Below are positions 38,201 through 50,200 of a DNA stretch of 64,000 bases, one piece after another; position 1 is the first letter of the stretch; each line of letters opens with the position of its first letter. The stretch is from assembly GCA_021397835.1 (NCBI GenBank), contig JAJFZO010000609.1, forward strand, positions 4,776,001-4,840,000. Reading direction: 5' to 3'. The notes beneath the pieces were generated by a model. That model ran no database searches. It saw only the letters and a program-made list of their open reading frames with translations, and was not told the DNA's origin. The stretch comes from Moringa oleifera. Its lineage: Eukaryota > Streptophyta > Magnoliopsida > Brassicales > Moringaceae. The position numbers were made by a program, and so were the translations under genes.

Positions 38201-41200
38201 TTAATCCTAGACACTGGATTCCTAAACTTTAGATACTAAACCTTAGACTCTAAAATCCTGAATCCTAGATGCTTGACCCTAAAACCATGAAATTCTATAC
38301 CCTAGAACCTAAAACCTAAAAACCTTAAAACCCAAGAACCTAAACTTTAAACCCTTGGACATTAAAGCCTAGACTCCTATATGTTAGACCTTAAACCCTA
38401 AAATCTAAACCCTAGATCCTAAATCCTAAAATCCCAATACATTAAAACCCTAAGACCTAGACACTAGACCTTAAAACTTAAGACCCTAGATCTTAAATCG
38501 AGACCCTAGACCCTTAAACCTACGACCAAAGACCTAGATCCTGGACTCTCATTCTCTAGACTCTAGACTCTAATGCTCTAGACCTTAAATCCTAGACTTT
38601 AGACCCTACACCCTATACCATTAAACCCCAAACTCAAGATCTAAACCCGAGATCCAAAACTCCTATACTTTAAACCTTAAATAGTGGACCTTAGACTCTA
38701 GACCCTAAATCTCAAAGTAAGTACATAGACCGTAAACCATATATCTTAGATCCTAAACCATTAAACCTTAAACCTTTAAGCCCTACATTTCTAAACCCTA
38801 AAACCCTAACTTTACACTTTGGACCCTAGACCTTAAATTCTAATTCTTAAACCTTAAATTCTGTTTCTTAGACCTTAAAACCATAAAACAGTAAAACCTA
38901 AAATCTAAACCCAAATCTTGAACGTTAAAACCTTACACTTCCAGCATAAAACCCTGAACCTAGATTGTAGATTGTGGACCTTAATTTATAAACCTTATAC
39001 CCTACCCTAAAACTTAAGAATCTAGACTCTACACCCTACTTTAAAACCCGAGATTCTTAAAACCTAAAACTAGACCCAAGAACTTAGACCTTATGCCCTG
39101 AACCATAGACCCTAGACCTTTGACCATACACCCTACCCTAAAATACTAGAACCCTAAAACCTAAAACCGTAAAATCCTATACCTTAAATCTTAGGCTCTA
39201 GACCTCAGACCCTAGACCTTAGACCTTAGACCTTACACCCTAGATCCTAGATCTTAGATCTTAGACCACATACCTTAGACCTTAGACTTTAGACCTTAGG
39301 CCCTTAAATCCACATTAATCCCCATATCTTGGACCTTAAAACCCAAAAACCTAAAACTTAGACATAGACCGTAGACCCAAGACCCTAAATCATGGATCCC
39401 AAAACCTCATCCCTGGACCTGAAACCTTAAACACTGGAATCCTCAACCTTAAACCTTAGACCTAGATCTTAAAACACAAAAACCCTTAAGACCTTAGATC
39501 CTAAAATCCTAAACCATAAAACCTTAGAAGCATAAAACTTAGATCCTGAAACCTAAATCTTAAACCTTAAACCTTAAGCCTTAGATTCTAAACATTAAAA
39601 CTTAAACCTTAGATCTTGGACCTTAGACCCTAACCCTAGATGCTAGACCTTAAACTTTAATTCCTAGAGCGTAAATCTTGGACCTTAGAGACCCTAAACT
39701 CTAGACCCCAAACCTTAGACCTTAAACATTAGACCCTTAAACCACAAACCCAAAACCCTTGACCCTAGACCTAAAGCCCTGACCATTAACCTTAAACCTT
39801 AGATTCTATACCTTATACCCCTATACCCTAAACCCTAGATTCTAGATCCTGGATCCTAGATCCTAAATCCTAAACCATAAACCCTAAACTCTAACCCTAA
39901 CACTAAAACATTACTCTAAACCCTAAACCATAAAGCCAAGATCTTAAACCATTAATCTTAGAGCCATCCTAAACATTAACCCTAAAGCCCATGACCTTAA
40001 ACCTTAAATCCAAGACCCTACCCCTAAAACATAAACCCTTGATCATAGACCTTAGATCTTAGACACTAAAACTCTAAAACCCTAAAACCTAGATCTTAGA
40101 CCTTAAAATCTAGGCCTTAGACCTAAAACCTTAAACCCTTGACCCTTAATCTTAGACCCTAAAATCCTAAAATCATAATATCCTAGACCTTAAAACACTA
40201 GATCTTAAATCATAAAACTTTAGACCTTAAAACCTTAAAACTTTAAAACACTAGATCTTATAGTTAAAAATCCTAGACCTTGAAACCTTAGATCTTAAAA
40301 CCCCACACCTTAGATGTTAGACCTTGGATCCTAAACTCAAGACCTAGACCTTAAATCTTAAACCTTGTATCATAGATCCTCGACACTAGACCCTAAAACA
40401 CTTGACATTTTACACTAACCCCTAGACCCTTGACCCTTAAACCCTAGACCCAAGACGCTAGACCCTAAAACTCTTATACTTTAGACCTTAAACTCTTATA
40501 CTCTATACTCTACACCCTCACCTAAAACCTTAAAACTCTAAAACCTAAAACCAAGATCCTAGACCGTAAACCCTAGATCCAAGATCTTGAACCCTAAACT
40601 TTTAGACCCTAGATCTTGAACCTTACCTTAAAACTCTAAAACCCTAAAACCTAGACCTAAGATCTTAGACCGTAGACCCTAGACATTACCCTAGGCACTA
40701 GGTCCTTGACCATAATCAGTAAACCGCAGTTCTTAGACATGCTAGACCTTGAACCTTAAAACACTAGACTATCAACACTAGAATCCTGAACCCTAAACCT
40801 AGATCCTAAAGCATTGAAACCTTTAAACCCAACAACCTTAGAACCTGGACTCTAGAACCTAAACCTTCGACCTAAAATTCTTAAACCCTAAGACCCTAAA
40901 CCTTAGAGCTTAAGCGATAGACCCTATGCCCTAGACACTAAGGCCTAAATCTTAGACCTTAGACCATAATTCTTAAACAATAGACTCATAGACCCTAGAT
41001 CTTAATTTCTGAACCCTTGGATCCTAAACCTTCGACATTAGATCCTAGACCTTAAACCCTTATATCATAGACCTAAGACCCTAGACCTTGACACTAAACC
41101 CTAAATTTTAGACCTAAATCCTATATCTGAAATCCTAAACTCTAAACCCTAAACCTTAAACCCTAACCCTATAACCCTAATCGAAGCTCAAAATCCTAAA

Positions 41201-42380
41201 TCCCAAACCTTAAACCCTAGACCCTAACCCTAAAACCCTACTTTGGATCCTTGACCCTAAAACCCCAAACCTTAACCTAAAAACCTACCTCTAAAACCTA
41301 AACCCTAGAACCTCAAAGACTAAAACCTAAAACCGTAGAACTCTAAAACCTAGATCATAGATCCTAGACCCAAGACTTTAAAGCCCACACATAAAACCCT
41401 GAAAACTCTAAAACCCTAAAACTTTAAAGCCAAATAACCTTAGAATCTTAAACCCTCGACCCAAAATGCTTGATCTTAAATCCTCAACCATAGACCTTAG
41501 ACCCAAAAATCGTGAAAATCTATACTCTAAGTATTATAACTTAAAACATAAGACCTTAAACCTTAGAACCAAAAATCATAAAAACTCAAACTCAAACCTT
41601 GGATCGTAAACCTTAAATCCTTGGACTCTAGAGTTTAGAACCTTATAACCCTAAAACATTAGACCTGGACTCTTAACCTTAAAATTGTAGACCTAAACCC
41701 TAAAATCATAAACCCTTAAACCCTTAAATCATAAACCCTTAAACCCTTGATCCTTAATGCTTGACCTTAGACCTTAGACTCGAAAACCTTGAAAACTTAT
41801 ACTCTAAGTCCTATACCTTAAAACATAAGACCTTAAACCCTAAATCCTAAAACCCCAAAACTAGAAACCCTAAAACCTAAAACCCAAACTTAGATCCTGG
41901 ACCTTAAAACCTTAGACTCTAGACCCTAGAACGTAAAACTTTAAACCTAAAACCATACAGCTAGACCCTTGACATTAAAATTGTAGACCTAAACCTTAAA
42001 ATCATAGACCCTAAACCCTAAAACTGTAGACTTATACACTAAAGCCCTAAAACTATAAACCTAGACCCTAAAATCATAAACCATAAAGCTTAGAGCTGAG
42101 ACCATAAAACTTTCGAACCTAAAACCTAAAATCTAGACCTTAAGCCATAAACTCTTGAACCTAGATCTTGAACCTTGGACCTTGTACTTTGGATCCTAAA
42201 CACTTGTTCTTGGACCATAAATCCTTGACTTTAAAACTTACAAAGCCTTAGACATTAGACTTAGGGCTTAGACCCTAGATCAAAAAATCAAGACCCTAAA
42301 TCTTAGAACCTAGGCCTCAAACTTTAGGGCCTAGATCCCTGACGCTAGACTCTAGGCCCTAGACCCAAAGCCCTAGACCA
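35205..42380 (+). repeat. Degenerate interstitial telomere-like array
   Basis: About 6.5 kb (excluding the inserted MITE) made almost entirely of variants of the plant telomere heptamer in the CCCTAAA orientation on the plus strand: ccctaaa, ccttaaa, ccctaga, ccttaga, cctaaaa. Exact CCCTAAA units occur throughout, for example near 35,336, 39,830 and 41,150, but are rarely adjacent. Spacing drifts by one or two bases. There are no genes. Orientation is that of a left chromosome end. Confidence 0.93.
36852..37511. mobile_element. hAT-like MITE inside the telomere-like array
   Basis: 660-bp element with terminal inverted repeats taggggtgttc (left) and gaacatcgcta (right, 9 of 11 matching when reversed). 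It is flanked by 8-bp direct repeats cctaaaac (36,844-36,851) and cctaaaat (37,512-37,519). It interrupts the heptamer array cleanly. Internal sequence has repeated tggtttggtt-like motifs in opposite orientations and no transposase. The 8-bp duplication and TAGGGGTG-type end are typical of hAT elements. Confidence 0.82.
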
Positions 42381-43200
42381 TAACAACAAGGAACATAAAG
42401 AAGAACACATAGCAAAGAAGAAATAAAATATTAAAAAAATGTAACAATACAAAAAAGAAAAAAGAAACAAACAACAGTGTAAAACTAGTATAAAAATAGA
42501 TAATAAGACACAAGCAAAAAAGTAAAGTAAAAATAGTATAAAGATCATGCGTGAAAGAACCAAAAAAAAAAAACAACAAAGACAATACAAAAAATAAGCA
42601 CAAAAACAAATAACTAAGAACAAGCACAAAAGTAGAAAGCATGGAATAGAAAATAAGTTCAAGAATTGAGTATAAAACAAAATACAAAAGAAGCAAGCAC
42701 AAGAACATAAAAATAGAAAATAGATATAAGAAGAAAGGATAAACCGAATAACAATAGCAACATCATAGAATAAACATAAAAGAATGGATATAAAAACTTA
42801 AAGCAAATAAAAACAAAGAAGGGAAGAATAGTATAAACATAAAAACAAGCATGAAAACAAAGAAGAAAAAGTAGAAAAGTGTAAGAACAAAAAAGAAAGG
42901 AAGAATAGCATAAACATAACAACAAAGAAAAAACACAAAAACAACATACAAACAAAAAAACTAAAACAAATCACTAGCTACAAAAACACAAAACTAATAG
43001 AGAATAAACATAAAAGAAATAAAACAAAGACAAACACAAATGCGAAGAACAAAGAACAAGCATAAAAATAAAATAGGCGATAATAAACTTAAAAAAATAT
43101 AAAGCAAAAAACTAGGATCACAACACGAAATAATGAATAGGCTAAAATGTGAGTAAAAGCACAACTATAACAACAACAGACAAAACACAAAATAACATAA
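42381..43200. repeat. Purine-rich low-complexity tract
   Basis: Irregular repeats of aacaaagaa, ataaaaac, acaagcaaaa. The long minus-strand frames here (42,345-42,955) are Phe/Leu/Cys/Tyr-rich shadows of this composition, not genes. Confidence 0.7.
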
Positions 43201-43308
43201 TTGAAAAATAAATACTTATCTACACAACTGTACCTCTTTGTTAACCATATTGATCAACCATAATTCTTTAGTTAAGTAATAATTATTGAACATCTTACAA
43301 AAAAAAAT

Positions 43309-43433
43309 TTAAATTTGTAGTGCACCTTTAGCAACTTTGAAGATATCTACCTCATCATTTCTCTCACAACTCATCAGTTCTCCCACACCTTTAGGCACAT
43401 CCAATGGCTTCCAATATTCTTCATTATCCATAT
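43309..43433 (-). pseudogene. Exon-like fragment with a C-terminus, unidentified
   Basis: The minus strand reads MDNEEYWKPLDVPKGVGELM, then SCERNDEVDIFKVAKGALQI and a TAA at 43,311-43,309. The peptide is soluble and well mixed in composition, unlike the surrounding AT-rich DNA, so it is probably a last exon of some plant gene. I do not recognise the family. It could belong with the other minus-strand exon-like pieces between 43.8 and 47.7 kb. Confidence 0.45.
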
Positions 43434-43815
43434 AGAACTTTTAAGACCAATAATAAAAGGAATCATAATTGAGACTACTAACATTTTCAGCTTTTAGTAT
43501 TCCTAAGCCTTATGCTATGACAAGAACCTAATAAGCATGTGAAATCGATGTAGCAAAAAGAATAAAAAAGAATCAGAGTCTAAAAAAAGTTACTCCTTCA
43601 AATTTATGCTTACTATCTCATCAAGAGTGTAATGATTGAACACTAAAATCTATAATCTCGAAACCTTGAATCTTAACAACAGTTTTCCATTTCCTAACTT
43701 GCCTGTTTGTTTCCATTATCCACTACATCACATTCAATAACTGACAAGCTTGTTATTCAACATTTAATGCTAACTTATTATTTTTAAGGAATCAAAATTG
43801 GAGAATTATATGTAC

Positions 43816-43885
43816 CTCTTTGTCATGCTTATCCAACGCCCTTAGTGCTTCTAGCTTTGCCCTTATGCCAAGTACCAAGACAACC
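43816..43885 (-). pseudogene. Short exon-like fragment, unidentified
   Basis: Reads GIRAKLEALRALDKHDKE followed by a GT donor (plus strand tgtac|ctctttg). Likely a helical or coiled-coil exon of the same unidentified gene as the neighbours; the assignment is by position only. Confidence 0.4.
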
Positions 43886-44379
43886 ACAAGCCACAATTTT
43901 TCACATTGGAAGCAAACATAAGGAAAAATTTGTTAATTTAAGAAATTTGGTGCCAATTGATAGGAAGAAATGATATATCTTAACTTACCTCTACTATCAT
44001 TTTAAGAACTCCATAAAAGTCGTAGATTGATTTGATTTATGCTTGATGTGAATTAAAAATAACAATAATATATTAAAAACTATTATCATTTGAGCATATA
44101 TAATGACTAAAATATGCAGCTTGAAAAAATTATCAAATCTATAATAATAGTAATTAAAACATAGCCCCAGGATAAATAGCAATAATATCTACATGCAAGG
44201 GTTAAAAAAATGTTATAACGAAATGAGATATATATGATGCAAGTTCCTTCTGCCAAAGCATTGCTTCGAAAGCATTATGGAGTATCCAATGCAAATATCA
44301 AAGAAAAAAGTTCATTTTGTATGTTCAAAAAGAAGAGTAAAAGCATCATATAATCGATTGCGGATTAAAACAAGAATGT

Positions 44380-46310
44380 CCAAAGATCTCTCTTGCTGAA
44401 AAATTTTATCAAAAAATGTATATACAATCACCTACACAAATAGGTAAAAGACATGCAGACAAGAATATTACAGATGGAAAGCAAGAAATAGGAATAATGC
44501 TCTTTTTTGGTTGCATGCAAAGAATAAAGCAAACTTATTGTGGATGATGACTATCAATTTCTATATAACTATAACTTCTATGTAAATCCAATGGCTTTAT
44601 CTCGCTCGAATATGTCTAAAAAGTTGTGAATCAAACCAATGAAGAAGATTTCTATAAAAAAGAAATTTAGAAATGATGGCTAACTCCTTTTCTTTTTCTA
44701 TTCTAGTTAAGTAATGACATAAAAATAAGTACAATTCAAAACATCAAAATCAACAGTGATGAGTGCCTATCCTAGCTTATGAAAGGTGAGGTGTTCTAAC
44801 AAAGAATCCATAAATACTATGAACACACACAATTGGGCAACTTACTAGTAATCGCAATATTATTTAGTTTATAGATCTCCAAGGGAATATCAACTTCAAA
44901 GGAAAAAAGATTAACTAGATTGAAAAATATAAGTGATTGGAAAATTGACCTTCATTGAAATAAAGAAGAATAAAGAAAAAAAATTGAATTTGTATGCTTA
45001 GACATAAGAGTGGAAGCATTACCTAATTTATTGGGTGTTAAATTGACAATCTTATTTTGATTCGCATATATAATAAGGTAGGTAAACATACAAATATGCA
45101 AGTTGTAGATTAAAAGTAAGAGAGAGAAAGATTGTCTTATTTTGGTTGCATGCGCAAGAATAAAACAGGCCTTGTATTGATTGATGCCAATCCATTTCTT
45201 GAGTCCCTATAACTATAACATATCCCCCTCCCCCATTCAAAAAAAAAAAAAGTTATCTCACCAAAACAATCCGTAAAGCAGTGGATCAAATTAGTGAGAA
45301 GTCATCTATCAATAAAAGAACATTTAAAAATGATAAGTCACTCTTCTTATTTTTCAATTATGCTTAAACAGTTCCCATTAAAAAAAAGCATAATTCACAA
45401 AATTAAAACCAATAGTAACCTTTTTGGTGATCATGACACTGTACGATTAGTAGCTTATAATAAGGTGTTTTTAAAAAAGATCTACAAATACTATGAACAA
45501 ACCCAATTGGATAACACTGATCAAATACTGCATGTTGATTAATTTGCAGATCTCCATAAAAATATCAAATGCAAATAAAGAAAGATGAACTTGGTTAAAC
45601 AATAGAAGTGACCAATAGAAAAATGAACTTGGTTTAAAAAATAAAAATGACAAGAAGATTAACTTTTACTAAAATATAAGAGTCTAAACAAAAAAGTTCA
45701 TTTTGTATACCTAAATAGAAGTGTGAAAGCATTGCCTAATTTATTGTGCATTAAATCAAGAGTTTGCTGAAAAAAATTTATTAGAAAATATATATGCAAT
45801 TACATACATAAATAAATAAGATAAGCAAGCAAGCAGATTATACGTTGAAAACGAAAAGGAAAAGATTGCCTTATTTTGGTTGACCCAAAAGAATCAAGTA
45901 GGCCCTGCTTTGGTTAACCCAAAAGAATCAAGTAGGCCTTGCTTTGGTTAATCCAAAAGAATAAAGCACGCCTTGTTTTGGACAACTATCCATTTGTTGG
46001 CTATAGAACTATAACTTCCATAGAAAATCAATTGTTGTGACTCCATAAGACATAACTAAAAAGTTATGTAATGAATGAAGAAGTCTTTTATTAACCATAA
46101 AATGTTTAAATGGCTAACTCCTTTTCTTTTTTAATTCTAGTTAAAGAGTGGCACAAAAAAAGGCATAGTTTAAAATATTAAAACACTAACCTTTTTAGTG
46201 ACAAGAAACTACATGATGAGTAACTATCATAGATTTTTTAAGAGGTGAGGTGTTTTCAAACAAGATCTATAAATACTATAAATAGACACAATTGGACAAC
46301 ACTTATCAAG
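44380..46310. repeat. Three diverged copies of a ~650-740 bp unit
   Basis: Similar stretches start near 44,380, 45,040 and 45,760, marked by ttttggttgcatgc or ttttggttgaccc, ctataacttc(t/c)at and tacaaatactatgaac-type sequence. The third copy contains a local triplication of about 34 bp (45,868-45,975; tttggtta(a/g)cccaaaagaat). No open frame is shared. It may be intronic. Confidence 0.5.
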
Positions 46311-46329
46311 TGTAATTTGCTGATCTCTA

Positions 46330-46613
46330 TAGCAACATCCCTAAGATCTTGTCAACTTTCATAGAAACAATAAAATCAAAAGAACTTTGGGTACACATGA
46401 TTGTATGCAAAAGTTCCACAACATCACAACTAAATGGCCCCTTTGTTGCTTCAAAAAATATTAGATGACTTCCACCTCTTACGTCATGTGTGCTAGCATT
46501 GGTTATAAAAGATAAAAGTCAAAAAGAAACTAGAAATATATTCATACCTTAAATTTCACTGATACAATAACAAGCTCCTGCTTCACCTTTTTATGAACAT
46601 CAAGCTCTACAAG
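46330..46613 (-). pseudogene. Two exon-like fragments, unidentified gene
   Basis: The minus strand reads VELDVHKKVKQELVIVSVKF (46,613-46,556) and then, about 55 bp further on, HDVRGGSHLIFFEATKGPFS followed by CDVVELLHTIMCTQSSFDFI (46,490-46,340). Both have soluble, protein-like composition and lie next to splice-like motifs. I cannot name the family. Confidence 0.42.
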
Positions 46614-46883
46614 TTAACAAAAATAAAACAATAAGCAGAAATCTCCAAGAAGTATATATAAATTCTCACAGAACATCTAGGAGTCATACATTACATTTCT
46701 CTTCCAAAAGTGGGAAGAAAGTGTAAAAATGAATAAATAAAGAAATAAAGAATAAGTAAGAACAAGGAAAGGTTATAGGGATAAGAATATCTAATCATGT
46801 TACAGTTGGTCTTTGTTGCAAACATTTAACTTAAAGGATGCCAAAGGTTAAGACAATCGATTGCAATACACTCAAGAACTTAC

Positions 46884-46968
46884 CGATTGAGCTCAGCCAA
46901 ATCACCAAATACCATACACAAATTCGCACAATTGTTCTTGAAGCAATGAACATCAAGAAAATAGTTTA
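46884..46968 (-). pseudogene. Exon-like fragment with GT donor, unidentified
   Basis: Reads DVHCFKNNCANLCMVFGDLA then ELNR and a GTAAG donor. It is Cys-rich for its length. Probably part of the same unidentified gene as its neighbours. Confidence 0.4.
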
Positions 46969-47249
46969 CACAAAATTAGCATGCTAGTTACTAGTATGTA
47001 AAACTAGAAAGAACAATGGCATCCAAACCATTGACCACTCAATTCCTTAAATTGAAATATACAATAAAACATATGAAATAAAAGAAAGTTACAAAACTAG
47101 TTTGTTTCAAGATGCTCTAAAACATCATAACAAAACTAAAATATTCAGTATCTGATATTGAAGAGATTTTGCCCAGAAAAGGAAAAGGGAAAAACCACAT
47201 AAAACAAGGATATCGCTTTGCACATTACCACCTATGATTGGTTTTGTTC

Positions 47250-50200
47250 ATGCAGAAACAGGTTGCCCCTAAACATCATCTTCTCTTACTAGAGTGTAGA
47301 TAGACACTAGTCAGTGCCCCCACATCATCAACATTAGCTTCATATATCCTCCCTGTCTTTCCAGTATCATTAAATGAGTCTATATGAAAATTAAACTTTT
47401 AAAGAACCAAGGGATATAGTACTAATTAATTATTTCTAGGAAAATATCAAGTAAAAGCATGTCATATGTTAGCTAATAAAAATATAACTGGAACCAATAG
47501 GATAGTAAAAGGCACAACATAAATAAATACTAAAGCCTATATACAGCAGAAAAAAAAGCTACACTAACCATTTCCCTTATTTTCATGTAACCATTCAAAC
47601 TTGCTAGGCCCTTTTTACTTCTAAAGTGCTCTCTAAATTCTTTGATAATACTTCCTTCAATGGTATCTCTGATAATTTGGACATTACTGATAGATGGAGC
47701 TACCATCAAGTGACATAATCATTTTTTCATCCATTATCACTATTTTTAAAGGTTTAAAAAGATTAGTAATGGAGAATATTCAAATAGTTGTAGAGAAAAA
47801 CACATATTGGCTGTGAGACATGATAAAAATCGACCCTTAAATTTTAATGGGATAGTGCCAGAACAAGCAATTGGCATACTTAATCAGATTTAAAAAGGCA
47901 AACACAAAGCACAAGCATACACAAACATATAACCACATGGAATAATAACATATACATATACGAATCCCTAAGGACACATGCAAAAGTAACACAAACACAC
48001 AAGCAAAACAAGGAAAAGAAAAAGAACATAAATTTGACAAAGTCAAAGAAGATTATAAATAGTTACTTGGCATAACTCCCATACGCAATAACAATCCTTG
48101 TTAGCCCTAGCCTACACAATCTAAATATACAATCCTTGTCAACTCAGGCTCAAGAAAGCATCTCCATTCATCCAAACCCTTGACCACTTAATTTTGTATG
48201 TTGAAATACACAATAAGGCATAAAAATTTTAAAAAAGCTACAAAACTTATTGGTTTCTAAATGGTCACGGTGGCAGATTGAAAAGATTTTACCTAAAAAA
48301 AAGAATGAAACAGCACAAAAAAAGGATACTACTTTGCATATATTACCACCAATGATTGGTTCTGTTAATGCAGAAATAAGTTCGCCCTCAACACTATCCT
48401 CTCTTACTAGAGTGCAAACAACCACTAGTTAGTACCCCCACATCATCAACATTAGCTTCATACATTCTCCCTGTCTCTCTTGCAGCATCATCAAATGAGT
48501 CCGTATAAAAACAAAACTTTTAAGTAACCAAAAGATATAGTACTAGCTAATTATCTCTTAAAAAAAATCTAATCTATGATGTACAAGCATGTCATAAGTT
48601 TAGCTAACAAAATATAAATGGAACCAATAGAAAATTAACAAAAAGGAAACTCCAAAACTGGTTGGTTTTTAAATGCTCAAAGTAGACTAATGAAAAGGTT
48701 TTACCCAAAAAAGGAGAATGAAAAAGTCACAAAAAGAAGGATATAGCTCCGCATATTACCACTACTGATTGGTTTTGTTGATGCAGAAATAGGTTAGCCC
48801 TCAACAACATCCTTTCTTAGTGGAGTGCAGACAACCACTAGTTAGTACCCCCACATCATTAACATTAGCTTCATACATCCTCCCTCTCTCTCCTACAGCA
48901 TCATGAAATGAGTTTAAATAAAAATTAAACTTTTAAGCAACTAAAGGATATAGTACTACTTGATTATTTCTAAGAAAATATATAATCTATGAAGTAGAAG
49001 CATGTCATAAGTTTAGCTAACAAAATATGAATGGAACCAATAGGATATTAAATAAAAGAAAGTTGCAAAACTAGTTGGTTTCTAAATGTCCATAGTAGGA
49101 CATTGAAAAGATTTTACCTAGAGAACGAAAAAGCCACAAAAAGAATGATAGTGTTTTGTATAGTACCACAAGTGATTGGTTCTATTGATGATGAAATAGG
49201 TTGGCCCTCTACCCAATCCTCTCATACTGGAGTTCAGACAGCCACCAGTTAGTTCCTTCACGTCATCAGCATTGGCTTCATACATCCTTCCTGTCTCTGG
49301 TGTGGCATCAGCAAATGAGTCTGTACCAAATTAAAATTTTTAAGCAACCAAGAGATATAATACTAGTTAATTATCTATAGGAAAATATCTAATCTATGAA
49401 GAAGAATCATTTCATAAGTTTACCTCACAAAATATAAATGAAACTAATAGCATATTAACTAACATAAAGTTGCAAAACTTGTTTATTTCTAAATGCTCAC
49501 AATAGGATATTAAGAAGATTTTACCAAGAAAAGGAGAACATAAAAGCCACAAAAAGAAGGATACTACTTCGCACATTACTATGAGTGATTGGTTCTGTTG
49601 ACAGCCACTAATTAGTGCCCCTATATTATCAACATTACCTTCATACATCTCCTCTATCTCTCTTGTAGCATCATGAAATGAATTTGTACAAAAATGAATC
49701 TTTTAAGCAAACAAGGGATCTAGTACTAGTTGATTATCTCTAGGAAAATATCTAATCTATGAACTAGAAGCATGTCATCAGTTTAGCTAATAAAATATAA
49801 GTATAACCAATAGCATACTAACTAAAAGAAAGTTGCAAAACTTGTTGATTTCTAAATGCTCACGGCTAGGCATTGAAAAGATTTTACCCAGAAAAAAGAA
49901 GGAAAAAGCCATAAAAAGAAGGATACTGCTATGCATATTACCACCAATGATTAGTTCTGTTGATGCAGAAGCACATTGGCGCTCCACACGCACATGATCA
50001 ACGTTAGCTTCATGCATTCTCTTTGTCTCTCCTACAGCATTAACAAATGAGTCTATACAAAAATGAAACCTTTAAGCAGCCAAAAGATGTAGTACTAATT
50101 AATTATCTCTAGGAAAATATCGAATCTATGAAGTAGAAGCATGTCATCAGTTTAGCTAACAAAATATAAATAGCATATAAGCCAAAAGAAAGTTGCAAAA

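Noticed and set aside
42345..42955. Overlapping long minus-strand open frames rich in Phe, Leu, Cys and Tyr
   Set aside because: They are translations of a purine-rich low-complexity tract, several frames are open at once, and no domain or splice context is present.
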